Origin: Methanomicrobia archaeon | Lineage (GTDB): Archaea > Methanobacteriota_B > Thermococci > Methanofastidiosales > NM3 | Direction of reading: 5' to 3' | Assembly (NCBI GenBank): GCA_011372835.1 | Contig: DSAJ01000076.1 | Location: 1-8,375, forward strand | DNA length: 8,375 bases | Part shown: piece after piece, positions 1 through 6,470 of the stretch | How positions within the stretch are numbered: the stretch's first letter is position 1 | Layout of the letters: the number at the start of each line of letters is the position of its first letter | Program-made: the position numbers and the translations under genes | The notes under the pieces: generated by a model | What the model saw: the letters and a program-made list of their open reading frames with translations, nothing else | Database searches by the model: none | What the model was told of the DNA's origin: nothing

Positions 1-7
1 AACGTGT

Positions 8-2812
8 TCAATCCCAGAACCGCCTTGTGCGGGCATACGTCTTTTCCGCCTCGAGAAGGTCCTTGAGCAGCGCATCCTCGTCTGGGTGCATCTTGGCGAG
101 TATCCGCGCAGCCGTCTGCGCCCCGACCCCGCGTGCAGAGAGCGCGAGCGCCGCTTTCTTGCCGTAGACGAGCATGAGGTCGGCGCTTCGCTTGGCGCGT
201 ATGACAAGCTCCTCTTCCTCCTCCGAGATCGTTTGCTTCTTCTTGCGTTTGATGAGAGCCTTTCTCGTCATCTCGTCCTTCTTATCAATGATAGCGATGA
301 AGCGGGCGCCGCAAAGCGGGCATTTTGGATAGTCGCTCATATGCCCCACCTTCATCGAGGCGTGCCACCGTGCACAATGCACACAAAAGAGGCGCACCCT
401 ACGTTCCTCGAGACGCTTTTTAAGCAGCTTCAGGATCTCTTTTTCCGGCCTCTTTGGACCTATCAGCTCTCCGAATCCGAACTTGGCCATGAGTGGTGCG
501 GCCAAGGGGGAATGGTGCTTTCTCTCATGCACGATGAGGGGAAGCTCCCCTGCATGATACTGACAAACGACCTCCTCGGTGGTAACGACGTCGAGCTTGT
601 CCGTGAAGAGCTCCTTTAGCGTCTCCTCGTAGACGGGCGTGTCCTCATAGTACGACAAGACGGCCTTCACCTTGTACTTCTCAGCTTCCTTGGAAAGCAC
701 CCCAAACCTCGTGGCGACATGGGAGAACTTCCAGAAGAAGAGATTCGTGCGCTTGAGAGAGAGCTCGAGGATCGGGCGCACGTCCTCGGGACGCAGCCCA
801 TCAAGCACTGACACAACGTCATCGACCGTCGCGGCGGCGGGAAATCTGAATCCGATGCGGTAGGGGTCCGACTTCATGGCAACGCTCGAACCGAACTTGT
901 TCGAGTAGAGCGCGGCCAGCGTACGCCCCAGCGTCTCGTTGACCACCGACCCGAATCCCGTGTGGAATATGGCAAGGGCGGGGAGGAACTCGAGCAGTAT
1001 CTCCCCCTTCCGGGGGACATCGAATTCCTTTTGTGATGATACGTAGCGTTCCGCCTCTTCAAAGGCTGCACTATCAAGGGCATACTCGCTGCACAGGGCC
1101 TCCCTGCCTTCGATGCTAGACCCTTTTTCAGAAATGGATGTGCGAAGCGTGGTCACCTCCTGGGCGATATCGTAGGGGACCGGTATGAGTTCGCCCTCCC
1201 AGGCGGGCGCTGCGGCGATGTTTGCCACCTCCTCGACGAAGACGACGCCCTCGTCGACATCGATGACGTTCCACGCCCTGCCCTTGATGACAAAGGTCAT
1301 GCCGATGTTGGCCCTGTCTACGACGAATTCCTCGTCGAGCACGCCTATCGATCTGTTCGAACCGAGCTCGACGACGCGATACTTCTTGACATCGGGTATA
1401 ACAGAGAGATTCTCGAAGTAGTAGGTGAGCGCGAACTTCGACTTGTGGTACGACGACTCCTCGAGCCAGATGAGGCGCAGCGATGCGAGAAGCTCGAGCA
1501 CTGCATCGAATCGTTCCCTCGTGAGCGACCTGTACGGATACGCCCTCGTGACGAGTGCGTATGCCTCGTCGCGCGAGACGTCGCCCATGTCCATCGAGAG
1601 GCCAAGGAGCTGGTGGGCCAAAACGTCAAATGGCTCCTCGTAAACGAGGGGCGCCTCGAGCTCGTGGGCGCGTGCACGTCGGGCGATGACTGCGGACTCG
1701 AGGATGTCGTCGCCCTCGAGTGCGATTATGACGCCGGTGGGCGTCTCATCGTAGCGGTGACCCGACCGTCCGACCCGCTGGATCAGGCGAGACACCTGGC
1801 GCGGCGACATGTACTGGATAACGAGAGAGACGGTACCGACGTCGATGCCGAGCTCCATCGACGACGTGCAGATGATGCACTTGAGCTCCTGGTCCTTGAA
1901 GCGCTTCTCGGTATCGATGCGCACCGTCTTTGCAAGCGACGAATGATGGACGTCGACGTCCTCGGTAAGCAGATTGAAGCGAGAGGAAAGCGCTTCTGCC
2001 ATCTCACGTGTGTTCACGAACGCAAGCACGCTCTCGTTCTTGTCGACAAGCTCCTTAATGCGCCGCACGCGGGCTGCGGTCTGAGGCGTTGTGGAAAGCG
2101 TGTTGGCAAGCTCCTCGTCGCCCGGTTCGGGAACGGGATACTCGACGCGTATGTCAAACATCGTCTTTGCCGTCGCATCGATGATCGTGCATGGGCGAGA
2201 CCCGCAGAGGAACCCCGCTATCTCGCTTGGCGCCCCGACAGTGGCTGAGAGGCCGATGCGCTGGAACTCGCCGGAAAGCCGGACGATGCGTTCGAGACCG
2301 ACACTGAGCTGCGTGCCACGCTTGTCGGGGGCGAGCTCGTGCACCTCGTCGACGACCACTGTGCGCACGGTCTTGAGATTTTCCCGCATGACCCGTCCGG
2401 TGAGCATGGCTTGGACCGTCTCGGGCGTCGTGATGAGTATGTCTGGCGGGAAAAGCGCCTGCTTGCGACGTTCGTACTGTGTCGTGTCCCCATGGCGTAC
2501 CTGCACATCGATGCCAAGCTCCTCGCCCCACCACTTCAATCGATTGAGCAGATCCCTGTTCAAGGCCCTCAACGGGGCGACGTAAATGGCCTTGATGCCC
2601 TTTTTCGGCTCCTTTAGCGACAGAATCTTCGAGAAGATGGGAAGAAGGGCGCTTTCCGTCTTGCCAGAACCGGTCCTCGCAATGATGACGACGTTTCGGC
2701 CTTTCACGATGGCAGGTATGCCACGTTCCTGGGGCAACGTCTGTGAATAGAATCCCTTTTTTTCAAGTGCGTCCTTGACAAGGGGATGGAGCATGGAGAA
2801 GGCTTTTGTCAT
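8..2812 (-). CDS. lhr: Lhr-family ATP-dependent helicase with C-terminal Cys4 motif
   Basis: A 934-residue superfamily 2 helicase of the Lhr type, an ATP-driven nucleic-acid translocase thought to work in DNA repair or RNA metabolism. RecA domain 1 holds Walker A (ARTGSGKT, 45-52), APLRALN (79-85), TTPE (128-131), DEVH (155-158) and SAT (189-191). RecA domain 2 holds FVNTRE (265-270), SSMELGIDVG (317-326) and QRVGRSGH (345-352). The Lhr-core winged-helix and later domains follow to about 790. A CxxC pair (C810, C813) and a second (C831, C834) look like a zinc ribbon, then come a charged linker and a short GVGAQTAARIL segment resembling a helix-hairpin-helix. The reading frame stays open upstream to 3208, but I start at the ATG at 2812: homology begins there, a TATA-like box lies about 30 bases upstream, and the extension would run through the neighbouring gene. 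A second in-frame ATG at 2794 is possible. No Shine-Dalgarno site is visible. The stop TGA lies 8 bases inside the window edge. The family is certain; the substrate is not. Confidence 0.95.
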   Translation of the reverse strand: MTKAFSMLHPLVKDALEKKGFYSQTLPQERGIPAIVKGRNVVIIARTGSGKTESALLPIFSKILSLKEPKKGIKAIYVAPLRALNRDLLNRLKWWGEELGIDVQVRHGDTTQYERRKQALFPPDILITTPETVQAMLTGRVMRENLKTVRTVVVDEVHELAPDKRGTQLSVGLERIVRLSGEFQRIGLSATVGAPSEIAGFLCGSRPCTIIDATAKTMFDIRVEYPVPEPGDEELANTLSTTPQTAARVRRIKELVDKNESVLAFVNTREMAEALSSRFNLLTEDVDVHHSSLAKTVRIDTEKRFKDQELKCIICTSSMELGIDVGTVSLVIQYMSPRQVSRLIQRVGRSGHRYDETPTGVIIALEGDDILESAVIARRARAHELEAPLVYEEPFDVLAHQLLGLSMDMGDVSRDEAYALVTRAYPYRSLTRERFDAVLELLASLRLIWLEESSYHKSKFALTYYFENLSVIPDVKKYRVVELGSNRSIGVLDEEFVVDRANIGMTFVIKGRAWNVIDVDEGVVFVEEVANIAAAPAWEGELIPVPYDIAQEVTTLRTSISEKGSSIEGREALCSEYALDSAAFEEAERYVSSQKEFDVPRKGEILLEFLPALAIFHTGFGSVVNETLGRTLAALYSNKFGSSVAMKSDPYRIGFRFPAAATVDDVVSVLDGLRPEDVRPILELSLKRTNLFFWKFSHVATRFGVLSKEAEKYKVKAVLSYYEDTPVYEETLKELFTDKLDVVTTEEVVCQYHAGELPLIVHERKHHSPLAAPLMAKFGFGELIGPKRPEKEILKLLKKRLEERRVRLFCVHCARWHASMKVGHMSDYPKCPLCGARFIAIIDKKDEMTRKALIKRKKKQTISEEEEELVIRAKRSADLMLVYGKKAALALSARGVGAQTAARILAKMHPDEDALLKDLLEAEKTYARTRRFWD

Positions 2813-2836
2813 TTTGTTACGCTTTTTGGAGACCGC

Positions 2837-2849
2837 ATATATATATTTT
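2837..2849 (-). promoter_or_regulatory. TATA-like box for the Lhr helicase gene
   Basis: Read on the minus strand, this is AAAA followed by an alternating TA tract. Its centre is about 30 bases upstream of the ATG at 2812, the archaeal TATA distance for a transcript that begins a few bases before the start codon. That agrees with the absence of a Shine-Dalgarno site. The alternating tract is near-symmetric, so it could also support weak plus-strand initiation. Position and composition are seen; function is inferred. Confidence 0.5.
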
Positions 2850-2878
2850 GGTAATTGGCCGATGCCACGGCCTAGAAC

Positions 2879-2887
2879 GATATAGAA
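2879..2887 (+). promoter_or_regulatory. Weak TATA-like box for the exported calcium-loop protein gene
   Basis: GATATAGAA is the best TATA-like match in the right place on the plus strand. Initiation about 25 bases downstream would leave a leader of roughly 35 bases carrying the GGTGA ribosome site at 2934-2938. The match to an archaeal TATA consensus is modest. Confidence 0.28.
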
Positions 2888-2933
2888 TTCCCCTGTCTTA
2901 TTGATTTTGTTCCTTGCACCACCCGTGGAATAT

Positions 2934-2938
2934 GGTGA
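2934..2938 (+). promoter_or_regulatory. Shine-Dalgarno site that fixes the start at 2943
   Basis: GGTGA is complementary to the archaeal 16S rRNA 3' end and sits 4 bases before the ATG at 2943. The frame is open upstream to a TTG at 2901, but this site and the signal-peptide-like sequence that begins at the ATG make 2943 the likely start. Confidence 0.55.
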
Positions 2939-2942
2939 ATCC

Positions 2943-3989
2943 ATGAAAAAGGAAATAGCAACCATCTGTATGATAGGGGTCTTGTGCATCGCCATGGTGG
3001 GCGGAGCTACGACCGCATGCAGACCACGAACACTGACATATCCACGACCGGTGGGAGCGTCAGACGTGTTCTCCGAGTTCGCGGAAGAAGCACAATTATA
3101 TGCGCGCGTTCGTGACGATCTTGCCACAAGCGCTCGGGGCCTTGATGGAGCGTGGAGACGTGATGTTGAAAGCGCTTTGTACAGGACGATGCGTCTTGAG
3201 AGAAGCACGCTAGCCGCACTGGCAGCTGCGCACGATCATAATTTAGACAGGCAGGATGTCACACATGCGCTGGCGTCCATGCATCCGGAGGGGCGGCGAG
3301 TGTCCACCATGCTGCTGGGAACCCGCGATGTTTCGGGCCTTCTGCAATCGCTGCTACGCATGCTGAGAAAGGAGAGGTCAGAACTGTTCGAACTCTCGTG
3401 CACACTGTATGAAAAGGAAGAGGCACTTTCTGGTGGCCCATTGAGCCCAGGCATGTACAGGCGCAATCTCGCCGGCACCCTGGCTGAAGCACGCTACGGT
3501 GCCGCATCGTTTCGCTTCACCACCCCTCCAACAGGGGGGATCCCGATGACAAGGACGCCTGCCCCACTGTATCCTGACAATCCCTTCGTAACGGATGATG
3601 AGGATATCGATGGTGATGGCATCAGTGACCGGGAAGAGCAAGCACACGGAACAAACCCCTGTAAAAGGGACAGCGACGGGGACGGAATAACAGATGCTGA
3701 CGAAATAGCTCTTGGCTACGACCCTCTATCGCCCGACAGCGACGGGGACGGAACGAACGACCTGGCAGACTTTGCGCCCCTCGACCCTTCACGTGGCGGT
3801 GGCGGCGTTGACTTCAACGACGATGAGGAGGTGCTCATGCTCATATACGGATCAATAGCGGTGACGGCAGCTATCGGAGCGATGTTTGGATGCAGCTCAT
3901 GCATAGGCATCGCCATAAAGGCGACAAAGGAGTTTGTCGTCGTCTACCAGGAGGAGATGCGAGAGCGAGAACAGGGCACCGACGAGTGA
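2943..3989 (+). CDS. Exported, C-terminally anchored protein with three DxDxDG calcium-type loops
   Basis: A 348-residue protein I can describe but not name. Residues 1-25 are a likely signal peptide: KK, a hydrophobic core, then ATTA before C26. Residues 40-190 are mostly helical, rich in Ala, Leu, Arg and Glu, and I do not recognise them. A Pro-rich linker (195-215) leads to three loops of the thrombospondin type 3 / dockerin-like calcium class: D221-D223-D225-G, D243-D245-D247-G and D265-D267-D269-G, spaced exactly 22 residues apart, each with a further Asp at loop position 9. A GGGG linker and acidic stretch follow, then one membrane helix at about 297-325 (with a GCSSC motif) and a charged tail. 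The inferred topology is an outward-facing body with calcium-stiffened loops, membrane-anchored at the C-terminus, with the tail inside. No enzyme motif is visible, so a structural, adhesion or cell-surface role is likeliest. It is transcribed alone and meets the next gene tail-to-tail. Confidence 0.85.
   Translation: MKKEIATICMIGVLCIAMVGGATTACRPRTLTYPRPVGASDVFSEFAEEAQLYARVRDDLATSARGLDGAWRRDVESALYRTMRLERSTLAALAAAHDHNLDRQDVTHALASMHPEGRRVSTMLLGTRDVSGLLQSLLRMLRKERSELFELSCTLYEKEEALSGGPLSPGMYRRNLAGTLAEARYGAASFRFTTPPTGGIPMTRTPAPLYPDNPFVTDDEDIDGDGISDREEQAHGTNPCKRDSDGDGITDADEIALGYDPLSPDSDGDGTNDLADFAPLDPSRGGGGVDFNDDEEVLMLIYGSIAVTAAIGAMFGCSSCIGIAIKATKEFVVVYQEEMREREQGTDE
3669..3753 (+). repeat. Two 19-base direct repeats encoding calcium loops 2 and 3
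   Basis: The 19 bases at 3669-3687 (GACAGCGACGGGGACGGAA) recur exactly at 3735-3753, a period of 66 bases or 22 codons. Both encode DSDGDG plus the first two bases of the next codon pattern. The first loop, at 3603, encodes DIDGDG with different codons (GATATCGATGGTGATGGC). Loops 2 and 3 are therefore closer to each other at the DNA level and may come from a recent internal duplication or from gene conversion. Confidence 0.75.
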
Positions 3990-4403
3990 TCACCAGAGTG
4001 AAAGAATCCACCGTTTCATATGGGAGGTCTTTTCACCGACCCTCCCTTCTGCCTTCTTTGCCCTTGCAAGCATGTCCCCAAAGATGGACATGTATTCACG
4101 GCCCATGTTGACAAATACATCTTCATATGGGCGTTTGACAAGTTCGGCTAGTTCATCTCGTGCATCGAATGCGATCCGGGATGAGGGATCCATGCGCTGA
4201 TCGTAGAACGGCAATGGCTCGTCCCATCGTATGACGCCGTACTTGCCGGATACGATGTATATGTCAAGCGACGAGGGGATCAATTTGTTTCGATACAACA
4301 AGCGAAGCGTTCGGAATGTGGGCCCATCGTAGCGGTCAATGGCCGGGAGCGTGCCCGGGGCATCATTTTTTCGTTGAGAGCACGAAACGATGAGAAGGTA
4401 CAT
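3990..4403 (-). CDS. Small DUF6884-like protein
   Basis: A 137-residue cytoplasmic protein with no signal peptide or membrane segment. It begins with a beta strand leading into LIVSCSQRK (residues 4-12), continues with LDIYIVSGKYGVI (46-58) and FYDQRM (66-71), and ends in a helical, basic region. The CSxxK motif after the first strand, the S-x-KYG motif after a middle strand and the YDxxM segment are what I associate with the DUF6884 family, whose biochemical role I do not know. The ATG at 4403 is chosen because the family strand begins right there and because a TTTAAA element lies about 45 bases upstream. An in-frame ATG at 4427 would add 8 residues but may lie at or upstream of the transcription start. 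No Shine-Dalgarno site is visible. Its stop (TCA on the plus strand, 3990-3992) abuts the stop of the exported protein gene. It is divergent from the histidine kinase operon, 75 bases away. Confidence 0.75.
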   Translation of the reverse strand: MYLLIVSCSQRKNDAPGTLPAIDRYDGPTFRTLRLLYRNKLIPSSLDIYIVSGKYGVIRWDEPLPFYDQRMDPSSRIAFDARDELAELVKRPYEDVFVNMGREYMSIFGDMLARAKKAEGRVGEKTSHMKRWILSLW

Positions 4404-4478
4404 GGTATCATATGATATGGCGCGCATATAACGTTTATCACTTCCATTTAAACAAAAAGGTTTAAAACAGAAAAAAAC
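4404..4478. promoter_or_regulatory. Divergent promoter region with two TTTAAA elements
   Basis: This 75-base AT-rich gap separates the DUF6884-like gene (minus) from the histidine kinase operon (plus). TTTAAA at 4447-4452 is palindromic. It lies about 46 bases from the minus-strand ATG at 4403 and about 29 bases from the plus-strand ATG at 4479, so it could serve either gene. TTTAAAA at 4461-4467 follows an A-rich AAAAAGG tract that could act as a BRE, and it is centred 26-27 bases upstream of the second in-frame ATG at 4491, exact spacing for a leaderless transcript. Divergent transcription is certain from gene order; box assignments are inferred. Confidence 0.5.
4406..4417. promoter_or_regulatory. 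Perfect 12-base palindrome just upstream of the DUF6884-like start
   Basis: TATCATATGATA is its own reverse complement and begins 3 bases upstream of the ATG at 4403, close to where transcription of that gene should begin. A repressor bound here would block initiation, so it is a candidate operator. AT-rich palindromes of this length can arise by chance. Confidence 0.35.
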
Positions 4479-6470
4479 ATGGGTCACACGATGCGTATAT
4501 TTTCTCGTCTTTCCCATAAACTGCTCATCACGTTCCTTCTCATATCGGTATTGCCGATATCGATAGCGGGGCTCTATTCGGTCAATCTCGCGACTGAATC
4601 GTTCGAGTCGATGACACTTGAAAACACGCAGTACGACCTCTATTCGTCTGCGGAGGAAATATATGATTTCATCAATTACAACAAAAGCGACGTGATATTC
4701 CTCTCGAAGGACCCTGCCCTGCGCGACTATTTCTATGCCAAGGCAACGCACAGCGAGACCGAGATAGAACGGTGGAGAAGCCTCCTCCAAGAACACATAC
4801 TGATCTTTTGCCAGAGCAGGGAGATATATGACAAGGTGGCGTTCATCAACGAGGATGGAGAGGAAGTGCTGCGCATCGAAAACGATGGCGACCAGTTCCA
4901 AAAGACGAGCTACGACATGCTCGTGGACGTATCGAACAGGCAGTACTTCCAAGAGACGATGGATCTTGAAAAGGACCAAATCTTCGTGACCGCATCATCG
5001 ACCGACCCATCGACGAAGACGACGCTCGTCACGTACGCAACGCCTGTCTATGACGAGACCAACATAAAGCGTGGCATCATCGTTGCAACGATGCCGGCTG
5101 ATTACTTCCTCAAGCCAATACGGGAGTCGTACAGCACCGGCGACGAACCGCAACAGCGCTCTGCCATATTCCTCATCTCCAACAACAACGTCTACCTTAC
5201 CCACAGGGTCGGTGAAGAGATAGACCCCGGCGAGATCGTCGAGATAGCGACGTTCGTGCTCTCTGGCAACAAGGACATCACATCGGGTGACTCGGGTACG
5301 ATCACCGACAAGGAGGACTGGATCGTGACCTACACTCCTCTCTTCTTTGAACAGGTCATGCATGAGGAGTTCCTCGTGCTTGTGGAGGTCATTCCGAAAA
5401 ACGTCGTGTTCTCCAACGTCGCATCGTTCAGGCAGGCGTTCATCTTGCTCATCGCTTCTGCTGTGCTCATATCGATAATCGCCGCTGTAATGGTGACCCA
5501 GACGATCACGCGCCCTCTCCGCGACCTGGTGAGGGGCACGAGGCGCATCGCACTAAAGGACCTGAGCTACCAGATCAGCGTCCCATCCGACGATGAGTTC
5601 GGATTCCTTGCGCGTTCGTTCAACGAGATGGCAAGCGAGCTCCAAAACAGCTATGCCGCGCTCGAGGACAAGGTAAAGGAGCGTACAAGGCGGCTCCAGC
5701 TCTCCAACGAGCGGCTCAAGGCCATCGTGTACGAGCTCAGGGAAGCCAACAAGAAGACGCGCGAGGCATCGCGCCTCAAATCCCAGTTCATCGCCAACAT
5801 CTCCCACGAGCTCAGGACGCCGCTCAATGCCATCATCGGGTTCAGCGACGTGCTGCTCGACGATGAGAACCTTGATGATGAGCAGCAGGATTATCTTCAT
5901 ACGATATTGAGAAACAGCGAAAACCTCCTGCAGCTCATAAACGACATGCTCGACCTCTCAAAGATCGAGGCCAACAGGATGGAGGTCGTCTACCAAAAAG
6001 TGAAGATAGACGAGCTCATCAAGCGCATATATAAGCTCCTCTCGCCTTTGGCAAAGGAGAAGAACGTGACGATGGTCATCGAGAACGAGGTGGCGCCCGA
6101 GATAGAGATCGACAAGACGAAGCTGCGCCAGATACTCATCAACCTCCTTACCAATGCCATCAAGTTTAATAAAGAGGGGGGCCTAGTAAAGACCACGGTG
6201 AGCTACCTCGAGGAGGACAGCGATTATATCAGGATCGAGGTCATGGACACCGGCATTGGCATCGAGGAAGAGGACTTCGACGTGATCTTCGACGAGTTCA
6301 GGCAGATCGACGGCACGGAGACGCGCGACTTCGAGGGCACAGGCCTCGGCCTTGCCATCACGAAGAAGTATGTCGAGATGCTCAAGGGCTGCATATGGGT
6401 GGAAAGCGCGCTTGGAGAGGGCTCAAAGTTCATATTCACGCTACCAACATCGCCGCGGGAGGAAGAATGA
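4479..6470 (+). CDS. Membrane histidine kinase with extracytoplasmic sensor, HAMP, HisKA and HATPase domains
   Basis: A 663-residue sensor kinase that should autophosphorylate on His and pass phosphate to the response regulator encoded next. Membrane helix 1 (about 14-35) is followed by a roughly 280-residue outward-facing sensor region. Its length and its long N-terminal helix fit a dCache-type ligand sensor, though I cannot identify the ligand. Then come membrane helix 2 (318-341), HAMP (about 342-395) and a coiled coil (about 386-430). HisKA carries SHELRTPLNAIIGFSD with phospho-acceptor H443. The HATPase has the N box (N555-N559), DTGIGI (590-595), FDEF (604-607) and GTGLGLAI (620-627). 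All catalytic boxes are intact and there is no receiver domain, so this is an orthodox, not hybrid, kinase. Numbering is from the ATG at 4479, the outer start. An in-frame ATG at 4491 fits leaderless initiation from TTTAAAA at 4461-4467 equally well or better. No Shine-Dalgarno site precedes either. Its stop directly touches the next ATG. Confidence 0.95.
   Translation: MGHTMRIFSRLSHKLLITFLLISVLPISIAGLYSVNLATESFESMTLENTQYDLYSSAEEIYDFINYNKSDVIFLSKDPALRDYFYAKATHSETEIERWRSLLQEHILIFCQSREIYDKVAFINEDGEEVLRIENDGDQFQKTSYDMLVDVSNRQYFQETMDLEKDQIFVTASSTDPSTKTTLVTYATPVYDETNIKRGIIVATMPADYFLKPIRESYSTGDEPQQRSAIFLISNNNVYLTHRVGEEIDPGEIVEIATFVLSGNKDITSGDSGTITDKEDWIVTYTPLFFEQVMHEEFLVLVEVIPKNVVFSNVASFRQAFILLIASAVLISIIAAVMVTQTITRPLRDLVRGTRRIALKDLSYQISVPSDDEFGFLARSFNEMASELQNSYAALEDKVKERTRRLQLSNERLKAIVYELREANKKTREASRLKSQFIANISHELRTPLNAIIGFSDVLLDDENLDDEQQDYLHTILRNSENLLQLINDMLDLSKIEANRMEVVYQKVKIDELIKRIYKLLSPLAKEKNVTMVIENEVAPEIEIDKTKLRQILINLLTNAIKFNKEGGLVKTTVSYLEEDSDYIRIEVMDTGIGIEEEDFDVIFDEFRQIDGTETRDFEGTGLGLAITKKYVEMLKGCIWVESALGEGSKFIFTLPTSPREEE
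6457..6462 (+). promoter_or_regulatory. Strong Shine-Dalgarno site for the REC-HEPN gene
   Basis: GGGAGG lies inside the last codons of the histidine kinase gene, 8 bases before the ATG at 6471. The kinase stop and this start are adjacent (TGAATG). The site therefore supports independent or coupled initiation on an internal gene of the operon. Confidence 0.7.

Noticed and set aside
86..619. Plus-strand open frame (177 codons) opposite the Lhr C-terminus
   Set aside because: Antisense to the Cys4 region; no ribosome site and no recognisable motifs.
1445..2248. Long plus-strand open frame (267 codons) inside the Lhr gene
   Set aside because: Antisense shadow of a GC-rich coding region. The helicase motifs lie on the minus strand and the plus-strand product has no recognisable domain.
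3003..3023. Lipobox at C26 of the exported protein
   Set aside because: The residues before the Cys are TTA without the usual Leu/Val at -3, and the protein already has a C-terminal anchor. Ordinary signal peptidase cleavage is likelier.
2813..3208. N-terminal extension of 132 residues on the Lhr helicase frame
   Set aside because: It runs antisense through the promoter region and the start of the exported protein gene, is of low-complexity Arg/Ser composition, and has no helicase homology. The true start fits the ATG at 2812 with a TATA-like box upstream.
3990..4403. Functional link between the DUF6884-like protein and archaeosine synthesis because of the nearby YhhQ gene
   Set aside because: The CSxxK motif only loosely recalls ArcS-type motifs, and the two genes are 3.4 kb apart in separate transcription units.
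4542..4560. Hairpin ATATCGG / CCGATAT with a 5-base loop early in the kinase gene
   Set aside because: A 7-base stem inside coding sequence that encodes the first membrane helix; easily explained by codon choice. No conserved or positional evidence for a regulatory role.
4404..4979. Extension of the DUF6884-like frame to 329 residues
   Set aside because: It would run antisense across the kinase promoter and N-terminal coding sequence. Family sequence begins at the ATG at 4403.
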